Positions 5,475-11,268 of a DNA stretch of 11,268 nt are shown piece by piece. Position numbers and translations under genes: made by a program. A model generated the notes under the pieces. It saw nothing but the letters and a program-made list of their open reading frames with translations. It was not told where the DNA came from and made no database searches. This DNA comes from JAAYKS01 sp964479435 (GTDB lineage Bacteria > Bacillota > Clostridia > Saccharofermentanales > UBA5734). Each line of letters opens with the position of its first letter. Within the stretch, counting starts at the first letter, position 1. The DNA lies in assembly GCA_964479435.1 (NCBI GenBank), contig CAYZME010000062.1:1-11268 (forward strand), written 5' to 3'.

Positions 5475-6814
5475 ACCGGGTGTGCCCCCGAGACGATCCG
5501 GCTCGACGCGCGCTGCGCGTCAAAACGGATGCGCTCTTCATCTAATGTCAGCAACTCTTTTTTATGCATCAACATCCGTCCATCGATCATGAGGGAGTCA
5601 ACAGCACTTGAATTGGCACTATAGACCAACGCGGAAAGAGGGTCGCCCAATGGAAACAACGACTCATCATGGATGTCCAGGATTTGCAAATCCGCCTTCA
5701 TACCGGAAGCAATGCAGCCTGAGTCCGCAAAGCCCAACGCGGTCATCCCGGTGCGGGTCGCCATGCGCAGCACCGCTGGGGCAGGCAACGCGGACGCGTC
5801 CTGCGACAGGCCTTTTGCCAGCAAAGCGGCCAAACGCATTTCACGATACATGTCGAGCGTGTTGTTGCTGGCCGCGCCATCCGTTCCCAACGCGACCGGG
5901 ATGCCCTGCGCCATCAGCCGACATACCGGGGCCACACCGCTGCCCAACTTTAAATTGCTGGCGGGGTTATGCGCCACGGTCACTTCTCTGGCTGCCAACA
6001 AAACCAGATCCTCATCCGCGAGATGGACGCCATGCGCGGCCAGGCAGGGGACGTCAAAGATGCCAAAGCGGTCCAATTGCTCCGCGGGGCTACAGCCATA
6101 TTGCCGCCGGCAATCGTCCACTTCTTTTTGTGTTTCCGCCAAATGGACGTGGATGGGAATGTTCGCCGCTTGAGCCATCTCGGCTAGGCGCGGATATACC
6201 GCCGCTTCGTACAAATAAATGGAATGCACCATGAGGGAGGGCAGGATTCGGCCCTGTCCGTATTTCTGGCACAGTTGGACAAAAGACGCCACCTCGTCGG
6301 GTTGAAAGTCAAAGCTACCGGTCTCGGGATTTGTTTGTTTGCCCTCACAACACAAATTCATCCGGATTCCGGCCAGGACCGCAGCCTCCAGGGTTTCTTC
6401 GGGGAAAAAATACATATCCGCACAGGCCCCGGTCCCCGTGCGGATCATCTGCGCGATCCCCAACAGAGAACCCGCCATCACGTCTGGCCGGCGCATACGG
6501 TCTTCCATGGGGAAGATTCTGTCATATAACCAGTCATGCAAATTCAGGTCGTCGGCCCGATTGCGCATTAGGATCATCGCTGTGTGTCCATGTGCGTTCG
6601 CAAAAGCCGGAAGCAACAGGTTGCCATTCCCATAGACTGTCGCGTAAGAGCCCGGGCCGGCTGCCTGCTCAGCCAGCCGTTGATCGTTGCCGACATAGAC
6701 AATCCGATCGCCGCGCACCACGACATGACTGTGCTCGAGCACGCGGATCCCTTCTGTCTCGTCCGGCGTTACGATGGTAAAGGAATGGAAGAGGGTTGGA
6801 AGTGCAGGTGCCAT
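5471..6814 (-). CDS. mtaD: 5-methylthioadenosine/S-adenosylhomocysteine deaminase (amidohydrolase)
   Basis: A 447-aa cytosolic metal-dependent amidohydrolase of the MTA/SAH deaminase family, which deaminates the adenine ring to give inosyl products. The metal site is complete (numbering from the chosen start): HGH (His75, His77), HVHLAET (His224, Glu227), AAHGVHL (His261) and GTDGAASNN (Asp312). NPASNLKLGSG is also family-typical. The first metal motif is NAHGH rather than NTHTH. The ATG at 6814 is preferred over that at 6826, because GGAGG (6824-6820) lies 5 nt upstream and would sit inside the longer reading. It begins 20 nt after the SAH hydrolase gene and overlaps the phosphorylase gene by 4 nt. 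Next to an SAH hydrolase, SAH, MTA or 5'-deoxyadenosine are the likely substrates. Guanine or other aminohydrolase activity is less likely but not excluded. Confidence 0.9.
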   Translation of the reverse strand: MAPALPTLFHSFTIVTPDETEGIRVLEHSHVVVRGDRIVYVGNDQRLAEQAAGPGSYATVYGNGNLLLPAFANAHGHTAMILMRNRADDLNLHDWLYDRIFPMEDRMRRPDVMAGSLLGIAQMIRTGTGACADMYFFPEETLEAAVLAGIRMNLCCEGKQTNPETGSFDFQPDEVASFVQLCQKYGQGRILPSLMVHSIYLYEAAVYPRLAEMAQAANIPIHVHLAETQKEVDDCRRQYGCSPAEQLDRFGIFDVPCLAAHGVHLADEDLVLLAAREVTVAHNPASNLKLGSGVAPVCRLMAQGIPVALGTDGAASNNTLDMYREMRLAALLAKGLSQDASALPAPAVLRMATRTGMTALGFADSGCIASGMKADLQILDIHDESLFPLGDPLSALVYSANSSAVDSLMIDGRMLMHKKELLTLDEERIRFDAQRASSRIVSGAHPV

Positions 6815-6819
6815 ATCAT

Positions 6820-6824
6820 CCTCC
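6820..6824 (-). promoter_or_regulatory. Shine-Dalgarno site that selects the mtaD start
   Basis: GGAGG on the minus strand is followed by a 5-nt spacer and the ATG at 6814. It overlaps the alternative ATG at 6826, which has no comparable site upstream. Confidence 0.8.
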
Positions 6825-6834
6825 ATCGCGTCGG

Positions 6835-8076
6835 TCAGATTTCCCAGTTGTCGATATAGAACCGTTGGTCAGGGGTTAACCGATCCACGCTTTTTCCTTT
6901 GCTGGCCAATAACATGGTCGCCACTTTTTCGTCAAGCTCTCGTGGCAGATCATATACCCGCTTTGACAAGGCTCCACCATGCGTGGCCATATACACCGCG
7001 CCCAATGCCTGCAGTGAAAAACTCATATCCATGATCTCCGCCGGATGCCCATCGCCGGCGGCAAGATTGACCAGCCTTCCTTGCGCGAGCAAATATAACC
7101 AGCGGCCATCGGCGAGCTGGAAACCTTCCATCCCGTCTCGCGTGGCCTGTGTCGCGACCGCGCTCTGCGCCAGCTGATGAACATTGACCTCTACGTCAAA
7201 ATGCCCGGCATTGGCGAGAATCGCGCCATTTTTCATAATTACGAAGTGTTCTTTCGTTATAACGTCTTTACATCCTGTAACTGTGATAAATATGTCCCCA
7301 ATACGTGCGGCTTCCGCCATGGGAAGGACATCATATCCTTCCATCAGCGCTTCACATGCTTTGATCGCGTCGATTTCCGTGACGATCACCCTGGCTCCCA
7401 AGCCACTGGCGCGTTGCGCGACCCCTTTTCCGCACATGCCGAAACCGGCGACCACCACTGTTTTGCCGGCGATCACCAGGTTGGTCGTCGCCATAATCGC
7501 TGTCCACACCGACTGTCCCGTACCGTATCGATTGTCAAACAGGTGTTTGCATTGGGCATCATTGACCGCCAGACAGGGATACGCCAACCTCCCCTGCTGT
7601 TCAAGAATACGCAAGCGGTGGACGCCGGTTGTGGTTTCCTCGCAAGCGCCGATGATCTCCTGGCCCAGTTCGGGATGCGTGGTATGCAGCAGCTCTGCCA
7701 GGTCGCCGCCATCGTCGATCACCAGATGCGGTTTACAGGCGAGTGTCTGGATCAGGTGCTGCCGATACAAATGCGGATCGGCGCCATGCTTGCAAAAGAC
7801 TTTCATTCCTTTGGCCGCCAACGCGGCGGCGACATCGTCTTGCGTAGAAAGCGGATTGCACCCGGTCAAAGATACATCCGCTCCGGCCCGTTCCAGCATC
7901 AGAGCCAGGCAAGCGGTTTTCGCTTCGACATGAACACTGATGGCGACACGAAAGCCGCTGAGGGGCTTCTCTCGATCATATTGTTTCTCCAGCGCGGAGA
8001 GGACCGGCATATTGCGTTTTGCCCAGTAAATTTTCTTGTTACCGCTTACCACCGGATCGATCTGCAATGACGACAC
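6835..8076 (-). CDS. ahcY: Adenosylhomocysteinase (S-adenosyl- or S-inosylhomocysteine hydrolase)
   Basis: A 413-aa NAD-dependent hydrolase that splits SAH into homocysteine and adenosine, relieving product inhibition of methyltransferases. Seen in order: KIYWAKRNMPVL, the substrate-pocket segment HVEAKTA (from 49), NPLSTQDDV, EETTTG (146-151), KHLFDNRYGTGQS with conserved Lys177, Asp181 and Asn182, the NAD loop GFGMCGKG (211-218), and NAGHFDVEV (289-297). It is shorter than the eukaryotic/proteobacterial type, lacks the roughly 40-residue insert and ends DQRFYIDNWEI instead of a Lys-Tyr tail; this is the archaeal/Thermotoga-like form. The GTG at 8076 is chosen because AAAGAGGTG lies just upstream; the longer reading to 8145 would run into the secA 3' end. 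The gene starts 14 nt after secA. Its neighbour mtaD raises the option that S-inosylhomocysteine is the real substrate. Confidence 0.93.
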   Translation of the reverse strand: MSSLQIDPVVSGNKKIYWAKRNMPVLSALEKQYDREKPLSGFRVAISVHVEAKTACLALMLERAGADVSLTGCNPLSTQDDVAAALAAKGMKVFCKHGADPHLYRQHLIQTLACKPHLVIDDGGDLAELLHTTHPELGQEIIGACEETTTGVHRLRILEQQGRLAYPCLAVNDAQCKHLFDNRYGTGQSVWTAIMATTNLVIAGKTVVVAGFGMCGKGVAQRASGLGARVIVTEIDAIKACEALMEGYDVLPMAEAARIGDIFITVTGCKDVITKEHFVIMKNGAILANAGHFDVEVNVHQLAQSAVATQATRDGMEGFQLADGRWLYLLAQGRLVNLAAGDGHPAEIMDMSFSLQALGAVYMATHGGALSKRVYDLPRELDEKVATMLLASKGKSVDRLTPDQRFYIDNWEI

Positions 8077-8081
8077 GTTCG

Positions 8082-8090
8082 CACCTCTTT
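8082..8090 (-). promoter_or_regulatory. Shine-Dalgarno site that selects the GTG start of ahcY
   Basis: AAAGAGGTG on the minus strand, 8 of 9 bases like AAGGAGGTG, lies 5 nt before the GTG at 8076 in the 14-nt gap after the secA stop. Confidence 0.8.
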
Positions 8091-10901
8091 CTATTCGTTC
8101 CGGCCGCAACAATTCTTGTACTTCTTCCCGCTCCCACACGGGCACGGGTCGTTGCGCCCTACTTTGATGACCGGCCGGCGGGCTGGTGTACGCGAAGGAC
8201 CGGCCGCGCTTTCCACAGCCGGCGCGGACACACTTGAGGGGCTTGGATCCGCACCGTCGTAACCGGTTGATCCAAAACCCTCTTCTACGTCGCGGACCGC
8301 GCGTTTGCGGCGCATCGACTGGCCCGCTGAGAAAGTCGCGCGCATCATCAGGCGCACCGCGTCCTGACGAATGGATCTGTTCATACTCTCGAACATCTCA
8401 AACCCTTCGCGCTTGTATTCGACGATCGGGCTGTGCTGGGCGTAGCCACGCATGCCGATGCTGTCGCGCAAATCATCCATCATGTCGATGTGGTCCATCC
8501 ATTTCTCATCCACCACCCGCAGCATGACCAGGCGCTCGGCCTCGCGCGTCAGCTCTTCGCCCCACTCGCGTTCGCGCGTCTCATACCGTTCCAGCGCGCC
8601 CGCGGTTACCTGTTCCGTCAATTCATCGACCGATATTCCATCTTTCACGCGTGCGGGCAGTGCGTGAAGGACCGGCAAATCGCCAAAAGCATCCCGCAAT
8701 GCCGCGCCCAGCGAACGCACATCCCAGTCCCTCGCGGGCACCTCGTCCTGACAGAAACTGAGCACCCACTCATGTGCGACATCCCCAATCAAGCGGCGAT
8801 ACGTCGCTTGCAAGCTCGCGCCATCCAGAACCGTTCCCCGTTGTTGGTAAATGAGGTTTCTTTGTTGATTCATGACGTCATCGTATTCCAGGACGTTTTT
8901 CCGGATGCCGAAATTGCGGCCTTCCACGCGTTTTTGCGCGTTCTCGATCACACGGGTGAGCATGCGATGCTCAATTTGCATATCCTCGTCGACGCCGAGT
9001 GCGCCAAAAAGGCCCTGAATGCGCTCCCCGCCAAAAAGACGCATCAAATCATCTTCCAGAGACAGGTAGAAGCGGCTCATCCCCGGGTCGCCCTGCCGAC
9101 CGGCTCGGCCGCGCAATTGGTTATCGATCCGGCGGGACTCGTGCCGCTCGGTGCCGATGATGCACAAGCCGCCCGCGGAGATGACTTGCTTTTTTTCTAT
9201 TTCGATTTTTACCTGATACATTTCGTTGAGTTCATGGAAGCGTCTTCGCGCGTCGAGAATGGTCTCGTCATCGGTTTCATTATGCGCGGTAGAAGCCTCG
9301 ATCAAGTCCTCATCAAAGCCCTGGCGCCTGAGCTCCTGGCGGGCCAAAAATTCCGGATTGCCGCCCAGGAGGATGTCGGTACCGCGCCCGGCCATGTTGG
9401 TAGCAATCGTCACCGCGCCGAGGCGCCCGGCCTGAGCCACGATCTCCGCCTCACGCTGGTGGTGCTTGGCGTTTAGCACATTGTGATCGATGCCGTTTTT
9501 CCTGAACAGTTCGGATAAAAACTCCGAACGTTCTACCGATACGGTTCCGACCAGAATCGGTTGCCCGGTCTGATGGATCTCACGGACATCCCGCAAAATC
9601 GAGATGAACTTGCCGTTCAGCGTCTTGTACACCGAATCCGGACAATCGGTCCGGATCATCGGCTTGTTGGTCGGCACGCAGACGACATCCAGGCTGTAGA
9701 TTTCCCGAAACTCGTTTTCTTCTGTTGCGGCTGTCCCGGTCATGCCGGACAATTTGCGGTACATTCTGAAATAATTCTGGAACGTAATGGTGGCCAGCGT
9801 CTTATTCTCGCGTTCAATTTTCACGTTTTCTTTTGCTTCGATCGCTTGATGCAATCCATCGCTATACCGACGGCCAAACATCAGCCGACCGGTGAAATCG
9901 TCGACAATGATCACTTCGCCGTCTTTCACGACATATGCCTGATCACGAAACATCGTGCCATGTGCTTTGAGCGCGTTGTTGATGTGATGTTGCAGCTGGT
10001 AATTCTCTTCATCCGCCAGATTATCCACATGAAAAAACTGCTCCGCTTTGCGGACACCGGCGGGCGTCAGCACCGCCGTCTTCGCCTTTTCGTCGACAAT
10101 GTAATCGGCATCCTCCGATACTTCATCCAGCTCCTGCTTGTCGTCGGATTCTGTGACGAGATGGCGCTTGAGCCGGCGGACAAACTGGTCCGCCCGGGCG
10201 TACAGGTCGGTCGCTTCCCCACCCATACCGGAAATGATCAGCGGGGTACGCGCCTCATCGATTAAAATGCTGTCGACTTCGTCGACAATCGCGAAATGGA
10301 GCCCCCGCTGAACCCGCTCTTCTTTATATGTGACCATATTGTCACGCAGGTAATCAAACCCATACTCGTTGTTGGTTCCGTACGTAATGTCACATGCGTA
10401 CGATTGACGTCTTTCATCGTGATCCATGCCATGGGCAATCAAACCTACACGGAGCCCCAAATAGCGATAGATCTTTCCCATCCATTCACTGTCGCGTTTG
10501 GCCAAATATTCGTTGACCGTGACGATATGGACCCCCTGGCCAGCCAGCGCGTTCAGGTATGCGGGCAAAGTCGACATCAATGTCTTGCCTTCGCCGGTTT
10601 TAAGCTCGGCGATCCGGCCTTGATGTAACACGATGCCGCCTAAAAATTGGGTGCGATAGGGGAATTGCCCGATCACCCGGCTGGCGGCCTCCCCGACGGC
10701 GGCATACGCGTCGGGCAGGATGTCGTCCAGTTCTTCACCGGCGGATAACCGCGCGCGCAAACGTTCCGTAACCCCTTTGAGCTCGGACTCTTCCATCCTC
10801 TGATATGTTTCGCGCAACGATTCGATGTGGTCAACAAGCGGTCGAAGCCTTTTGATTTCACGCTCGCTATGTGTACCAAATATTTTTTCGATCAGACCCA
10901 T
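8091..10901 (-). CDS. secA: Protein translocase ATPase SecA
   Basis: A 936-aa motor ATPase that pushes preproteins through SecYEG. It has the SecA N-terminus (MGLIEKIFGT), Walker A GEGKT (103-107), the DEVDSILIDEARTPLIISG Walker B block, a pre-protein cross-linking region, NMAGRGTDILLGGNPEF, IIGTERHESRRIDNQLRGRA and GRQGDPG, and helical scaffold motifs (LRDSIGMRGYAQ). The C-terminus carries the zinc-binding CPCGSGKKYKNCC tail. It is longer than the B. subtilis protein because of a segment of about 50 residues after NPEF, common in other bacteria, and a Ser/Pro/Ala-rich linker before the zinc tail. The ATG at 10901 is preferred over 10910, since the AAAGGG stretch directly abuts the latter. 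It follows yerC by 36 nt. No prfB gene follows; ahcY does. The order suggests co-transcription. Confidence 0.98.
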   Translation of the reverse strand: MGLIEKIFGTHSEREIKRLRPLVDHIESLRETYQRMEESELKGVTERLRARLSAGEELDDILPDAYAAVGEAASRVIGQFPYRTQFLGGIVLHQGRIAELKTGEGKTLMSTLPAYLNALAGQGVHIVTVNEYLAKRDSEWMGKIYRYLGLRVGLIAHGMDHDERRQSYACDITYGTNNEYGFDYLRDNMVTYKEERVQRGLHFAIVDEVDSILIDEARTPLIISGMGGEATDLYARADQFVRRLKRHLVTESDDKQELDEVSEDADYIVDEKAKTAVLTPAGVRKAEQFFHVDNLADEENYQLQHHINNALKAHGTMFRDQAYVVKDGEVIIVDDFTGRLMFGRRYSDGLHQAIEAKENVKIERENKTLATITFQNYFRMYRKLSGMTGTAATEENEFREIYSLDVVCVPTNKPMIRTDCPDSVYKTLNGKFISILRDVREIHQTGQPILVGTVSVERSEFLSELFRKNGIDHNVLNAKHHQREAEIVAQAGRLGAVTIATNMAGRGTDILLGGNPEFLARQELRRQGFDEDLIEASTAHNETDDETILDARRRFHELNEMYQVKIEIEKKQVISAGGLCIIGTERHESRRIDNQLRGRAGRQGDPGMSRFYLSLEDDLMRLFGGERIQGLFGALGVDEDMQIEHRMLTRVIENAQKRVEGRNFGIRKNVLEYDDVMNQQRNLIYQQRGTVLDGASLQATYRRLIGDVAHEWVLSFCQDEVPARDWDVRSLGAALRDAFGDLPVLHALPARVKDGISVDELTEQVTAGALERYETREREWGEELTREAERLVMLRVVDEKWMDHIDMMDDLRDSIGMRGYAQHSPIVEYKREGFEMFESMNRSIRQDAVRLMMRATFSAGQSMRRKRAVRDVEEGFGSTGYDGADPSPSSVSAPAVESAAGPSRTPARRPVIKVGRNDPCPCGSGKKYKNCCGRNE

Positions 10902-10937
10902 CCCATCCATCCCTTTCTGCGGTCGGGAATAGACCGG

Positions 10938-11246
10938 TCAGGGTCCGGGGATCCTGCCGTCTTTCCGCAACCGGTCCAATACGGTTAAGTAGCCGTCCGC
11001 CCCGTAGAACAGCGACCGGTTGACACGGCTGATGGTAGCGGTGCTGGCACCGGTCAGCTCGCAAATATCCGTATATTTCATACCTCGCTCTAATAGAACA
11101 GCCACATGCAGACGCATAGCCAATGATTTCAATTCGGCCACGGTGCACACATCCTCAAAAAAAGAATAGCACTCCTGGCGGTTGCGGAGTGTCAGGATCG
11201 CGTCAAACAACAGATCAACCGAATCATCGCGCAATTTGTCGTTCAT
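10938..11246 (-). CDS. yerC: YerC/YecD-type TrpR-fold DNA-binding protein
   Basis: A 102-aa all-helical protein of the YerC/YecD branch of the TrpR-like family, of usual length. The middle (CTVAELKSLAMRLHVAVLL) followed by the helix-turn-helix stretch GMKYTDICELTGASTATISR is typical. It probably binds DNA as a dimer; the regulated genes and any ligand are not known from this sequence. The start is clear: GGAGGAGG lies 4 nt before the ATG at 11246. The gene leads into secA after 36 nt with no obvious terminator or consensus promoter between them, so secA may be read from a promoter upstream of yerC, beyond the window end. Confidence 0.92.
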   Translation of the reverse strand: MNDKLRDDSVDLLFDAILTLRNRQECYSFFEDVCTVAELKSLAMRLHVAVLLERGMKYTDICELTGASTATISRVNRSLFYGADGYLTVLDRLRKDGRIPGP

Positions 11247-11268
11247 CTATCCTCCTCCGCCGCTTTTA

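Noticed and set aside
7177..8070. Plus-strand reading frame of 297 codons opposite ahcY
   Set aside because: A shadow of the clearly conserved hydrolase gene; no recognisable protein motifs.
8077..8145. Longer N-terminus for ahcY from the ATG at 8145
   Set aside because: It would overlap the 3' end of secA, adds sequence foreign to the family, and ignores the strong Shine-Dalgarno site of the GTG at 8076.
8433..9476. Long plus-strand reading frame (347 codons) opposite secA
   Set aside because: It lies entirely within secA on the other strand, has no Shine-Dalgarno site or family resemblance, and its open state follows from secA codon use.
1..11268. CRISPR array, insertion sequence, prophage or attachment site
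   Set aside because: I saw no spaced direct repeats, transposase or integrase motifs, or terminal inverted repeats; the tRNA genes are not followed by duplicated tRNA ends within the window.

Overview
The window looks like chromosomal DNA of a Bacillota bacterium, most likely on the clostridial side. The reasons are the YerC-type TrpR-fold regulator in front of secA, a SecA with clostridial-looking wording, Gram-positive-type LexA boxes (GAAC-N4-GTTC), strong AGGAGG-like Shine-Dalgarno sites and consensus sigma-A promoters. Base composition is moderately GC-rich in genes and AT-rich in the short regulatory gaps. I see no insertion sequence, phage gene, integrase or CRISPR array. All protein genes read on the minus strand; the only plus-strand gene is a tRNA.

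Region 1 (1-660): a partial tRNA-His(GTG), cut by the window start and driven by a perfect consensus promoter. Next comes a 114-aa protein with one N-terminal membrane segment. Its promoter (TTGACA-17-TATGCT) is flanked by two near-consensus LexA boxes, so it is very probably an SOS-induced small membrane protein. This is the best candidate for something undescribed here.

Region 2 (669-3910): three overlapping genes, in transcription order. They are an orphan solute-binding lipoprotein, a fusion of a GNAT-like domain to an Ogt-type O6-alkylguanine-DNA alkyltransferase, and a flavin-reductase-like FMN-binding protein. An extended -10 promoter and a strong Shine-Dalgarno site point to a TTG start for the first gene.

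Region 3 (3959-4132): a plus-strand tRNA-Thr(CGT) with a near-consensus promoter, an encoded CCA and a strong intrinsic terminator. That terminator also faces the end of region 4.

Region 4 (4164-11246): a compact minus-strand operon. In order it encodes YerC, SecA, S-adenosylhomocysteine hydrolase (short archaeal/Thermotoga-like type), MTA/SAH deaminase (MtaD type) and pyrimidine-nucleoside phosphorylase. Gaps are 36, 14 and 20 nt, then a 4-nt ATGA overlap. The last three genes form a nucleoside/SAH recycling module. The deaminase-hydrolase pairing suggests that SAH may be cleared through S-inosylhomocysteine.
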